NCBI GenBank assembly: GCA_013180565.1
Contig: QBUN01000281.1
Coordinates: forward strand, 1-6,233
From: Candidatus Methanophaga sp. GoMg3.2
Lineage (GTDB): Archaea; Halobacteriota; Syntropharchaeia; Alkanophagales; Methanospirareceae
DNA: 6,233 nt
Direction: 5' to 3'
The position numbers and the translations under genes were made by a program. Positions 1-6,233 of the stretch are shown here, piece by piece. The notes beneath the pieces are model-generated. The model saw only the letters and a program-made list of their open reading frames with translations, did no database searches and was not told the origin of the DNA. Positions within the stretch are counted from its first letter, which is position 1. Each line of letters begins with the position of its first letter.

Positions 1-67
1 AGATTGCGATCTATTATAGATACGTGATATGGTAGCCTATAAAACTCATAATGTCAGGTTAAAAATG

Positions 68-2431
68 TCATACCTCGTTTCCGGTATCTGCAACCAATAC
101 CACGTTCTCTGTACCATTCGATTCCTCACCAAAAACACTCAGATCCAGGGTGCCCACGAGGCTCGGCGCCAGCATCGACGATTCAGACAGAAGGGACCCT
201 ATTTCGCCACCGACTTCAAGAGTAGAAGTCAGATGTTTTCCTGAAACAAGTGAGACGTTCTGGAAGGAGATCACATTCGCCTCGGATTCTCCCAGGGGCG
301 TGATGATGTCCAGATCCATCTTCCCGTTGCCTGCACCCGTAATCTCCAGCGTATAGTCGAGGTCAGAGGGCAGGAGATATAGCTCCACCTCACCGTAGGC
401 GACGACCTCCGATCCGGGGATCTCCACGATCACCACTCCATCGACCGTGCCGGTCCTACGGTCCTGAAAATCTGTGAAGACCGCATCTACTGGGCAGCGG
501 ATCACGGCGGCAAACTTACTTTCAGCCCGGAGAGAGTCGACCCACATCTTGACCATCTTCTTCAAATCGGGGAGAAGGGCGTTTGCCTCCTCCAGGGGGA
601 TGGTCCTGAAGACCGGGTTGGCCGCGATCAGACGTGGGGCTTTCCACCTATAATTTACGTTGCCGCTCTTCACACTATAATAGAGAACTCCATCTAGCCA
701 GAGCGTCACAACCGGCATGGGCTGGTTCAATTTCTCTACTTCCGATATTGGAGAGTTGGAGTCGTAGATGTAGATGTGCTTGTAATCCTCTCCCTCCACC
801 TCCACCAACTTGTAGGCCAAGACCGCATGTTGGTGGTAAACCGTGTTGTTTCTTTCAGGACCGCCAAATTCGATCATCAGGGGCTTACGGTCCTCTTTCA
901 GCGAGTTCTTCACCGCCATGTAGGTCTTGTACTGGCTATCGTAGCTGGTCTGGCCCCAACCCCTATTGAAGTAAGGGTTTACGTCCACCAGCAGCGATCT
1001 GACCAGGGGTAGCATCTGGGCCCGGTGGTAGAAGGCTATGTTCTGGGAGGCCTCCTCCAGAGACATCTGGTAGGTCTTCTTGTTGGTCGGCTTCAAAGAG
1101 GGATCCTGGAAGTAGAGGGCGGAGGTGGCGGCCATCCCGTAACAGTGACCTCCGGCGCTGGACCGATAGCTCTCGTTGAAGTAGTTCCAGAGGCGTTCAT
1201 AGGTCTGGGGGAAGAAGAGCCTCAACCACAAATCCTTCCCCGTGGAGGAATCCAAACCGGCAGCCACGGTGGCGATCAGCTCCTCTGTCGTCTCTTCGGC
1301 CTCACTGTCATTGAAACGGTAGTTCTCGAAGCGGTAGGTGTCGTCGATGTGACTGTAGGCAGTCTGCCCGTTGTGGGCGTAGTAGACGTTGACCGTCACC
1401 GAAACGAAGTTGTCGTCTGGGTTGACGTCAACTGCCCCGGGAACGTAGGCCTGGGCTCCCAAGACCGCTCCTTCAACGTTCTCCCCCTTCAGATCCCAGT
1501 AGATGTCTGCAGCCCGTCCTTCCCCGGGCGGAACATCTCCCACCAAGATGGGGTCGCCCAACGGAGCATATTCTGGCTGGCCCGGAAGTTGGAGGTAGAA
1601 CTGGAGGTAGACGTTCTCCGCCACCTCCTCTCCTGCGTTGAATACCTGTGCCTGGACCGCCTGCTGGTCGGCGGCGATCTCCCTCATGGGCTTGTAGTTA
1701 TCACTGCCGATATAGTATCCTTGATATTGATAGCCCAATATGAGGCTCAAATCCTCTTTCATCTCCAGGTTCACCTGCAAAACGGGTTCGGTTTTGGATA
1801 CCTTATCCAGCCACAGGGAGGCAATCTTCTGGTGGCTTTCGTCCCACATTCCAAAGATCGTACACGCGATGTTCGCGTATAAAATATAGGGACCGACGCA
1901 GCTCCCCTTGCCGTCGAATCTGGGATCCTGAGGACCTATCACGTTTGAGACGTAATCGAACCCCTGAGGTGGGGGAAGCTTGCCGTACTCCTCCACGATT
2001 GTATTTTCCCAGGTTGCTCTGGCCAGCTCTGGGGTCTCATATACGTAGACGTTGACCAGGTAGTTGCTGCCCACACAATCGAAGATCCCCTCCGGGTCAG
2101 GATGACAGATGTCTTCGTAAATCTGGGCGAAGGCCACCCTCTCCACCTCCGCCTTGCCATCACGCAGAAGGGTCGTCTCCGCTGCTTGCGCCTCGGCATA
2201 AATGTCGCCCACCACCTTCAGATCGGATGGCAGGTCGGAGTTGATCAGCACGTAATCGGCCGGATTGAAATTATTTAGCCAGTCCGGTACCGGGACATCT
2301 TCCTGCGCCAGTCCCGAGACCACCATCTGACTTAGAAGAATCATAAACAAAACCAAGACCATTGTAGCGCGGATGCCTCTACGGGCGTGATTGACGCCGC
2401 TCGATCGCGTTCTCCCCTCTTGCCTATACAA
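68..2431 (-). CDS. Secreted multidomain protein with CARDB-like domain and predicted papain/C39-like cysteine peptidase domain
   Basis: 787 codons if read from TTG at 2431. Residues 17-42 look like a signal peptide: a basic stretch (ARRGIR), a hydrophobic core (MVLVLFMILL) and a small-residue site ending near LAQ, so the product is probably exported. Residues 45-235 form an unrecognised domain with four cysteines (109, 119, 178, 190) that could make disulfides. Residues about 252-350 resemble a CARDB beta-sandwich (QAQVFNAGEEVAENV, then VPPGEG and NPDDNF). Residues about 385-610 carry a peptidase-like pattern: GGHCYGMAATS with Cys430, HQHAVLAYK with His535, and IYIYDSNSP with Asp557, in the Cys-His-Asp/Asn order of papain and C39-like peptidases. 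Residues 640-787 are beta-rich (CPVDAVFTDF, EIPGSEV) and resemble C-terminal modules of archaeal and bacterial surface proteins. No C-terminal membrane anchor is visible. The start is uncertain: ATG at 2362 (Met24) is the alternative but would remove the basic n-region. Isoleucine is mostly ATC, unlike clpB. The domain calls are from memory of motifs; the substrate is unknown. Confidence 0.85.
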   Translation of the reverse strand: MYRQEGRTRSSGVNHARRGIRATMVLVLFMILLSQMVVSGLAQEDVPVPDWLNNFNPADYVLINSDLPSDLKVVGDIYAEAQAAETTLLRDGKAEVERVAFAQIYEDICHPDPEGIFDCVGSNYLVNVYVYETPELARATWENTIVEEYGKLPPPQGFDYVSNVIGPQDPRFDGKGSCVGPYILYANIACTIFGMWDESHQKIASLWLDKVSKTEPVLQVNLEMKEDLSLILGYQYQGYYIGSDNYKPMREIAADQQAVQAQVFNAGEEVAENVYLQFYLQLPGQPEYAPLGDPILVGDVPPGEGRAADIYWDLKGENVEGAVLGAQAYVPGAVDVNPDDNFVSVTVNVYYAHNGQTAYSHIDDTYRFENYRFNDSEAEETTEELIATVAAGLDSSTGKDLWLRLFFPQTYERLWNYFNESYRSSAGGHCYGMAATSALYFQDPSLKPTNKKTYQMSLEEASQNIAFYHRAQMLPLVRSLLVDVNPYFNRGWGQTSYDSQYKTYMAVKNSLKEDRKPLMIEFGGPERNNTVYHQHAVLAYKLVEVEGEDYKHIYIYDSNSPISEVEKLNQPMPVVTLWLDGVLYYSVKSGNVNYRWKAPRLIAANPVFRTIPLEEANALLPDLKKMVKMWVDSLRAESKFAAVIRCPVDAVFTDFQDRRTGTVDGVVIVEIPGSEVVAYGEVELYLLPSDLDYTLEITGAGNGKMDLDIITPLGESEANVISFQNVSLVSGKHLTSTLEVGGEIGSLLSESSMLAPSLVGTLDLSVFGEESNGTENVVLVADTGNEV

Positions 2432-2729
2432 ACTCTCTTTCCCATTCTTATCACCGCTAATTAAATCGTATATTCATTATAACTCCTGATAATAGTAATA
2501 ATAAAAGTCGAGCAGATTTGAGTTGCAAAGGAGTCTAAAAGTTGAGCTTCTCTCGCGATTAAAACTTTCTCGTTTGAGCCTCTGGATGCGTTTTGTCCGG
2601 TTAATGTCAAAGCGGATAGCGTTCATTATTCAGTAGACTTGTTGCTAATTAAATGCTATCTCTACGCAAAGGCTTTTAATATGATATAACCATGTATTAC
2701 AAAACATGATATTCATTAAGAGAGCCTTG
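2432..2729. other. AT-rich intergenic region without a recognisable gene
   Basis: About 300 bases between the divergent secreted-protein gene and the transposase remnant. I see no convincing coding frame, tRNA or repeat array. On the minus strand the stretch near 2498-2510 (TTTTATTATTA) is a possible TATA-like element for the secreted-protein gene. On the plus strand, near 2669-2686, TTTTAATATGATATAA could have served the transposase. CATGT and ACATG form a short inverted pair just before the transposase start. The terminal inverted repeats of the insertion element should lie in or near this region, but I could not identify them with confidence. Confidence 0.5.
2483..2487 (-). promoter_or_regulatory. 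Strong Shine-Dalgarno AGGAG upstream of the secreted-protein gene, leading a short frame
   Basis: On the minus strand AGGAG is followed after five bases (TTATA) by ATG at 2477-2475. That frame encodes only MNIRFN before TAG at 2459-2457 and is not in frame with the large gene. It is the best ribosome-binding site upstream of the gene, while TTG at 2431 has only a weak purine run (AAAGAGAG). It could serve a leader peptide with translational coupling, or mark the original start of a gene whose 5' end has suffered an indel. It could also be chance. Confidence 0.35.
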
Positions 2730-3165
2730 ATGGACGACAGGGCACTAAGAGCCACAATAGGACTATCCGCATAAGAATTTAATCAACTGGTGCAGCGTTT
2801 CGGTCCAGAAATAGAAAAAGAAGGGTGGCATAGATACGAGATAGATTTTGAACATGGGAACGGAAAAATTATTTTCCATTCTCTTTTATTTCATGTGTTA
2901 TCCAACTTTCGACGTCTTAGGGCTATTATTTAATCTCAACAGATCTAATGCATGTCGCAATGTCCAGAAATCAACACCAATATTAGAGAAAGTAATTGGT
3001 AAAAAAATGGCTCTGCCAAGTAGGAAAATTAAGAGTTTGAAGGAGTTATTTATCAGTAGCATCCGAGTTCGTATAGAGCATGCTATCGGCGGAATTAAGC
3101 GAATGCGAATAACCACTGACAAGTTTCGCAACAAGCCTACTATAAAGAAGAAGAATTCGGAATGA
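2730..3165 (+). pseudogene. Decayed IS5-family (ISL2-like, DDE_Tnp_4 type) transposase with internal deletion
   Basis: Three pieces of one transposase can be read in order. From ATG at 2730 the frame gives MDDRALRATIGLSA, a TAA stop at 2772-2774, then EFNQLVQRFGPEIEKEG and HRYEIDFEHG. Around 2855-2865 the reading frame must shift to continue as EKLFSILFYFMCYPTFDVLGLLF, RSNACRNVQKSTPILEKV and LPSRKIKSLKELF. This is the N-terminal helix-turn-helix region typical of ISL2-like transposases. SLKELF then runs directly into ISSIRVRIEHAIGGIKRMR and TTDKFRNK, the C-terminal region that normally follows the catalytic core and holds the last acidic residue (IEH). An estimated 130-140 residues with the first two catalytic aspartates are therefore missing, by an in-frame deletion near 3048. 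The C-terminus beyond FRNKPTIK is also degraded. With a stop, a frameshift and a lost core it cannot be active. The family assignment is from remembered motif similarity. Confidence 0.85.
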
Positions 3166-3225
3166 TGCTTTTGAAATAGGTTTCCACTGTTAGAAAATTA
3201 TCGCCACAACTTGACCAGGTTAAGC

Positions 3226-3232
3226 TATATAT
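3226..3232 (+). promoter_or_regulatory. Candidate TATA box for clpB
   Basis: TATATAT within AAGCTATATATG lies about 65 bases before the clpB start codon. In an archaeal promoter, transcription would begin about 25 bases downstream, near 3253, inside the inverted repeat at 3248-3270 and leaving a leader of about 40 bases. The whole region is AT-rich, and a second TATA-like run at 3256-3262 is an alternative. Confidence 0.3.
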
Positions 3233-3247
3233 GTGTTGGAGTTTTAG

Positions 3248-3270
3248 ATATAATCTATATATGATTATAT
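3248..3270 (+). promoter_or_regulatory. Perfect 8-7-8 inverted repeat at the clpB promoter, candidate operator
   Basis: ATATAATC (3248-3255) and GATTATAT (3263-3270) are exact reverse complements separated by TATATAT. The dyad ends 13 bases before the Shine-Dalgarno sequence. If the TATA box at 3226-3232 is used, it overlaps the expected transcription start, a position where archaeal heat-shock repressors can bind. Its sequence differs from the CTAAC-N5-GTTAG element described for Archaeoglobus heat-shock genes. It could instead form an AU-rich leader hairpin, or be chance in AT-rich DNA. Confidence 0.4.
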
Positions 3271-3283
3271 TTATAGAAAGAGC

Positions 3284-3288
3284 GAGGT
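3284..3288 (+). promoter_or_regulatory. Ribosome-binding site of clpB
   Basis: GAGGT is complementary to the 3' end of 16S rRNA and stands eight bases before ATG at 3297. This supports the chosen start, which also gives the standard ClpB N-terminus ([14 protein letters not shown]). Confidence 0.8.
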
Positions 3289-3296
3289 ATGCGTAA

Positions 3297-5873
3297 ATGA
3301 GGCTTGACAAACTGACTTTAAAGGCGCAAGAGGCGTTACAAGAAGCAAAGAACATCGCAGATAATAACAATCAGCAGCAGCTAGATGTGGAGCATTTATT
3401 GTTGGCTCTGGTAGAGCAACCAGAAGGTATAGCAGTCCCGATATTGCAAAAGATAGGCATTGATATAGACCAGCTCAAATCGCGTCTCACAGAGCATTTG
3501 AGTTCCTTACCGCAGGTACATGGCGGAGGTGGGATCGAGCAGATATATATATCACCGCGATTGAATAAGACGCTGGAAACGGCATGGCAAGAAGCGCAGG
3601 CGATGAAGGATGAGTACCTGAGCACGGAACACATGCTTCTCGCTATTGCTGAAGACCCATCAGCGCCACAAATCCTTAACGGTATGGGCGTGACAAAGGA
3701 CCGGATATACGAGGCATTGACCGGAATTCGTGGTGGGCAGCGGATAGTAGATCAGAATCCAGAAGAGAAATATCAGGCTCTGGAACGATACACGCGCGAT
3801 TTGACCGATCTTGCCCGTGCGGGTAAGCTCGACCCGGTAATAGGCAGGAATGACGAAATCCGCAGGGTTATTCAGGTCCTATCAAGACGGAGGAAGAACA
3901 ATCCCGTGCTTATTGGCGATGCGGGAGTAGGTAAGACCGCGATAGTTGAGGGTTTAGCACAGCGAATAATAAACGGCGATGTCCCGGAGACGTTAAAGGA
4001 TAAGCAAGTAGTAGCCCTCGACATGGGTGCTTTAATCGCCGGCGCGAAGTTCCGGGGCGAGTTTGAAGACCGATTAAAGGCGGTATTGAAAGAGATTAAT
4101 GAGGCTGCGGGTCAGATAGTGCTATTTATAGACGAATTACACACCGTTGTCGGTGCCGGTGCGGCCGAGGGCGCAATAGATGCCTCAAATATGCTCAAAC
4201 CCGCACTCGCGCGTGGCGAACTCAGATGTGTGGGTGCAACAACAACAGACGAATATCGTAAGTATATCGAGAAGGACGCGGCACTAGAGCGTAGATTCCA
4301 ACCGGTTTTAGTTCGTGAACCCACAGTGGAGGACACGATCTCGATTCTGCGCGGGTTGAAGGAGCGATACGAACTGCATCATGGCGTACGGGTACATGAT
4401 TCTGCGTTGATTGCTGCGGCTGTGCTTTCCGATAGATACATCACCGATCGGTTCTTGCCGGACAAAGCCATTGACGTCATTGACGAAGCCGCTGCCAAGT
4501 TGAGAACTGAGATAGACAGTATGCCAGTAGAAATTGACGAGATAGAACGTAAAGTCAGGCAACTGGAGATTGAGGAACAAGCTCTGAAACGAGAGAAAGA
4601 CAAAGCCTCGAAGGAGCGACTTGTGAAGCTCGGTGATGAACTGGCGACACTAAAGGAAAACGGCGACCAGCTCAAGGCTAGATGGCAGAATGAAAAGGCG
4701 ATAATACAGCGTATACGTGAAACAAAAGCGAATATAGACGCGGAGAAGTTAGAAGAGCAGCAGGCTGAGCGCAGTGGCGATTTAGAGCGTGTAGCAAAAA
4801 TACGCTATGGCTCGCTTGTCGAACTGCAAAATGAACTGGACGTTCAGAATGAGCAACTGCAAGAGCTACAGAAAGAGCAGAAGATGCTAAATGAGGAAGT
4901 TGAGGAGGAGGACGTTGCAGAGGTAATTGCGAAATGGTCCGGGATTCCGGTATCGAAGATGCTGGAAGGTGATACCGAGAAACTGATTAAGATGGAAGAG
5001 CGATTGAAACAGCGTGTTGTGGGTCAGGAGGAAGCGATTTCGTTGATCTCCAATGCGATTAGAAGAGCAAGAGCGGGTCTTAGCGATCCAAACAGACCAA
5101 TAGGCTCCTTTATCTTCCTGGGTCCAACAGGAGTCGGGAAGACAGAACTTGCAAAGGCGCTTGCGGAATTCCTGTTCGATGATGAACGGGCGATGGTGCG
5201 CATGGATATGTCGGAGTTTATGGAACGGCACTCAATTGCAAGGCTCATCGGTGCGCCACCCGGCTACGTAGGGTATGACGAGGGTGGATTCTTAACAGAA
5301 GCCGTTCGTAGAAGACCATATACCGTTGTACTCTTTGATGAGATCGAGAAGGCGCACGGCGATGTCTTCAATCTGCTGCTTCAGATATTAGACGATGGCC
5401 GTCTTACCGATGGACATGGAAGGACAGTGAACTTCAAAAACAGCGTAATTATTATGACTTCCAATGTCGCGAGCACGATTATGCAGGAATATATCGGTGA
5501 TGAGCTGCGGGAGAAGGTAATGGAAGTGCTGAAGACTCAGTTCCGACCGGAATTCTTGAATCGGATTGATGAGATTATCATTTTCAATCAGTTGGGCATG
5601 GACGAGATAAAGAAGATAGTGGAGATTCAATTGCGATATCTGCATGATAGACTCGCCGAAAGGAGAATCACGATCTCTGTCAGCGAGAGCGTAAAGGAAT
5701 TGATAGCACGTAAAGGCTTTGACCCCGTATTCGGGGCACGACCTATAAAGCGAATGATCCAGCGCATGATAGAAGATCCACTGTCTCTGAAGATTCTGAA
5801 TGCCGAGTTCAAAGCGGGCGATGAGATAAAGATGGATGTTTCCGATGGCACGATAGAGTTTAGTTTAGTTTAG
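3297..5873 (+). CDS. clpB: ATP-dependent protein disaggregase ClpB
   Basis: 858 residues, the usual ClpB length. ClpB is a cytoplasmic hexameric AAA+ unfoldase that threads aggregated proteins through its central pore and hands them back for refolding, together with DnaK/DnaJ/GrpE. The N-domain with two Clp repeats covers about 1-145. The first ATPase domain has Walker A GDAGVGKT (207-214), pore loop GAKFRGEFE with Phe252 where Tyr is common, Walker B VLFIDE (275-280) and arginine fingers Arg332/Arg333. The coiled-coil middle domain that docks DnaK spans about 405-535 and appears full length. The second ATPase domain has Walker A GPTGVGKT (609-616), pore loop GYVGY (656-660), Walker B VVLFDE (677-682), sensor-1 Asn723, arginine finger Arg756 and sensor-2 GARP (813-816). 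The full middle domain separates it from ClpA/ClpC, and no ClpP-docking loop is evident. It appears monocistronic, with no chaperone gene beside it in the window. The last codons FSLV and the stop lie in a TTTAG repeat. Function is very secure. Confidence 0.98.
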   Translation: MRLDKLTLKAQEALQEAKNIADNNNQQQLDVEHLLLALVEQPEGIAVPILQKIGIDIDQLKSRLTEHLSSLPQVHGGGGIEQIYISPRLNKTLETAWQEAQAMKDEYLSTEHMLLAIAEDPSAPQILNGMGVTKDRIYEALTGIRGGQRIVDQNPEEKYQALERYTRDLTDLARAGKLDPVIGRNDEIRRVIQVLSRRRKNNPVLIGDAGVGKTAIVEGLAQRIINGDVPETLKDKQVVALDMGALIAGAKFRGEFEDRLKAVLKEINEAAGQIVLFIDELHTVVGAGAAEGAIDASNMLKPALARGELRCVGATTTDEYRKYIEKDAALERRFQPVLVREPTVEDTISILRGLKERYELHHGVRVHDSALIAAAVLSDRYITDRFLPDKAIDVIDEAAAKLRTEIDSMPVEIDEIERKVRQLEIEEQALKREKDKASKERLVKLGDELATLKENGDQLKARWQNEKAIIQRIRETKANIDAEKLEEQQAERSGDLERVAKIRYGSLVELQNELDVQNEQLQELQKEQKMLNEEVEEEDVAEVIAKWSGIPVSKMLEGDTEKLIKMEERLKQRVVGQEEAISLISNAIRRARAGLSDPNRPIGSFIFLGPTGVGKTELAKALAEFLFDDERAMVRMDMSEFMERHSIARLIGAPPGYVGYDEGGFLTEAVRRRPYTVVLFDEIEKAHGDVFNLLLQILDDGRLTDGHGRTVNFKNSVIIMTSNVASTIMQEYIGDELREKVMEVLKTQFRPEFLNRIDEIIIFNQLGMDEIKKIVEIQLRYLHDRLAERRITISVSESVKELIARKGFDPVFGARPIKRMIQRMIEDPLSLKILNAEFKAGDEIKMDVSDGTIEFSLV

Positions 5874-5883
5874 TTTAGTTTAG
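5859..5883 (+). repeat. Five perfect tandem copies of TTTAG across the clpB stop codon
   Basis: The pentamer TTTAG occurs five times without interruption. The first three copies encode Phe-Ser-Leu-Val and the TAG stop of clpB; the last two lie just after it. Three pentamers make fifteen bases, so any array of three or more copies in this frame ends in the same FSLV-stop. The C-terminus is therefore insensitive to most copy-number changes. Confidence 0.97.
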
Positions 5884-5888
5884 GAAGC

Positions 5889-5926
5889 TAGGGGACTCCC
5901 AGTAAATAGTTTACCCTCCTATTTTT
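5889..5926 (+). terminator. Probable clpB transcription terminator
   Basis: GTAAA (5902-5906) and TTTAC (5910-5914) form a perfect five-pair stem with loop TAG. Flanking TAGGGG (5889-5894) can pair imperfectly with CCTCCTA (5915-5921). A T-run (ATTTTTG) follows directly. A hairpin with a T-tract 16 bases after the stop codon fits a terminator, and the T-run alone could act in archaea. The outer stem is imperfect. Confidence 0.4.
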
Positions 5927-5979
5927 GATTGTATATAAAGTATAACTTCTACCCATAAATAAATTTAATTTAGGCAGAT

Positions 5980-6010
5980 TAAGAATGGGGCGATTACTCG
6001 CCCCTTCTCA
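5980..6010 (-). ncRNA. Group II intron domain VI with bulged branch-point adenosine
   Basis: On the minus strand GGGGCGA (6004-5998) pairs with TCGCCCC (5993-5987) under a GTAA tetraloop. Below it GAGAA (6009-6005) pairs with TTCTT (5985-5981). A single unpaired A at 5986 interrupts the 3' strand. This is the expected place of the adenosine that attacks the 5' splice site to form the lariat. The hairpin starts six bases after domain V, as usual. Confidence 0.9.
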
Positions 6011-6015
6011 TCTCA

Positions 6016-6049
6016 GAACGGTACGTGAAAGTTTCCCTTCATACCGCTC
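6016..6049 (-). ncRNA. Group II intron domain V (catalytic hairpin)
   Basis: The minus strand forms the canonical 34-nucleotide domain V. The lower stem opens with GAGCGGUAU paired to GUACCGUUC, including the G3-U32 and U9-G26 wobbles. Then come the two-base AC bulge (positions 24-25), an upper stem GAAGG with CUUUC, and a GAAA tetraloop. The catalytic triad AGC occupies positions 2-4. Compared with the form I remember best (GAGCCGUAUG...), the C5-G30 pair is replaced by G5-C30, so pairing is preserved. All expected structural elements are intact. Confidence 0.95.
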
Positions 6050-6122
6050 AAGCATTTCATAACCCTTTCTGTATCGGACAGCAGTTGGTTTCTGTGGTAT
6101 TCTAGTCTTCTGATTCCAGCAT

Positions 6123-6233
6123 TCATGCACATAAACTATCCTTTAGCTTATCCCATCTCGTCTTGCATCGATCAGTCATTTTTAGAGCCTTCTGTCTGAG
6201 TTTCCTCAGCTTGAAGTACTCAGAATCGAGATA
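6123..6233 (-). CDS. C-terminal end of probable group II intron-encoded protein (partial)
   Basis: An open frame enters from the right edge and ends at TGA (6125-6123), 73 bases before domain V, where intron-encoded reverse transcriptase/maturases normally end within domain IV. The visible 36 residues begin YLDSEYFKLRKLRQKAL and are rich in Lys and Arg. The LDSEYF..RK pattern resembles the linker between the maturase domain and the HNH endonuclease domain in many such proteins. Here the chain stops soon after, at DSLCA, with no CPxCG-type zinc site or HNH motif. The protein may naturally lack the endonuclease, or have lost it by a nonsense or frameshift mutation. The catalytic reverse transcriptase domain lies beyond the window, so the identification rests mainly on position inside the intron. 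Confidence 0.6.
   Translation of the reverse strand, partial: YLDSEYFKLRKLRQKALKMTDRCKTRWDKLKDSLCA

Larger units (their letters stand above)
5978..6233 (-). mobile_element. Group II intron, 3' portion, running off the right edge
   Basis: The minus strand reads, in order, the end of a probable intron-encoded protein, the 3' part of domain IV, domain V and domain VI. The inferred 3' splice site is after T5978, because the sequence after the branch adenosine is TTCTTAAT. It ends in the usual A-pyrimidine, eight bases from the branch point. Group II introns are self-splicing retroelements that move by reverse splicing and target-primed reverse transcription. Domains I-III and most of the protein lie outside the window. 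The element sits antisense to clpB, about 100 bases after its stop codon, in intergenic DNA. The conserved catalytic RNA suggests a recently active copy, but activity cannot be judged from the end alone. Confidence 0.9.

Noticed and set aside
9..21. Palindrome ATCTAT-T-ATAGAT near the left edge, plus a T-run on the minus strand at 61-65 after the secreted-protein stop
   Set aside because: A one-base spacer cannot form a hairpin loop, and a five-base T-run alone is weak. It might help terminate the gene, but there is too little context at the edge to call it.
1025..1882. Long open frame of 285 codons on the plus strand inside the secreted-protein gene
   Set aside because: It lies fully antisense to a well-supported coding frame, its translation is Val/Gly/Leu-rich low-complexity with no domain, and it has no own regulatory signals. 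It is a by-product of the codon bias of the opposite gene.
2690..2710. CATGT/ACATG inverted pair before the transposase start as an insertion-sequence end
   Set aside because: Only five pairs in AT-rich DNA, and no matching copy was found beyond the 3' end of the transposase remnant.
2432..3296. Shared function or operon of the secreted putative peptidase and ClpB
   Set aside because: The genes are divergent, separated by about 860 bases with a dead transposase between them, and their products act on opposite sides of the membrane. Proximity alone does not support a joint system.
6013..6126. 37-residue minus-strand frame starting ATG and ending TGA after the intron protein
   Set aside because: It runs through domain IV and the whole of domain V, whose sequence is explained by catalytic RNA structure, so it is not likely to be a protein gene.
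1..6233. CRISPR array, tRNA or rRNA genes, or a toxin-antitoxin pair
   Set aside because: No spaced direct repeats, cloverleaf-type sequence, rRNA-like stretch or plausible small gene pair was seen on either strand.

Overview
This window probably comes from an archaeon, perhaps a methanogen- or ANME-type euryarchaeote known from metagenomes. The evidence is circumstantial. clpB uses the isoleucine codon ATA heavily, and its upstream region is very AT-rich with TATA-like boxes next to a strong GAGGT ribosome-binding site. A CARDB-containing secreted protein and remnants of an IS5-type (ISL2-like) transposase and a group II intron are also common in such genomes. A bacterial source is not excluded, because clpB, CARDB proteins and group II introns also occur widely in bacteria.

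Layout, left to right. (1) Positions 68-2431, minus strand: a large secreted protein with a signal peptide, a cysteine-containing N-terminal domain, a CARDB-like beta domain, a predicted papain/C39-like cysteine peptidase domain (Cys430, His535, Asp557) and a C-terminal beta domain. (2) Positions 2432-2729: AT-rich intergenic DNA holding the upstream signals of that gene. (3) Positions 2730-3165, plus strand: a decayed IS5-family transposase with a premature stop, a frameshift and a large in-frame internal deletion that removed most of the catalytic core. (4) Positions 3166-3296: the clpB upstream region, with a TATA-like box, a perfect 8-7-8 inverted repeat and a strong Shine-Dalgarno sequence. 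(5) Positions 3297-5873, plus strand: complete ClpB disaggregase, ending inside five perfect copies of the pentamer TTTAG. (6) Positions about 5889-5926: a probable clpB terminator. (7) Positions 5978-6233, minus strand: the 3' end of a group II intron, with the C-terminal end of its probable intron-encoded protein, a textbook domain V and a domain VI with a bulged branch-point adenosine. The rest of the intron lies beyond the right edge.

The genes do not form one pathway. The secreted protein and clpB are divergently arranged with the dead transposase between them, and they differ in codon choice. ClpB is the cytoplasmic heat-shock disaggregase that works with DnaK/DnaJ/GrpE. The secreted protein would act outside the membrane on an unknown substrate. 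The two mobile-element relics on either side of clpB suggest a region that has taken insertions. The points most worth following up are the architecture of the secreted putative peptidase, the dyad at the clpB promoter, and the well-preserved group II intron end.
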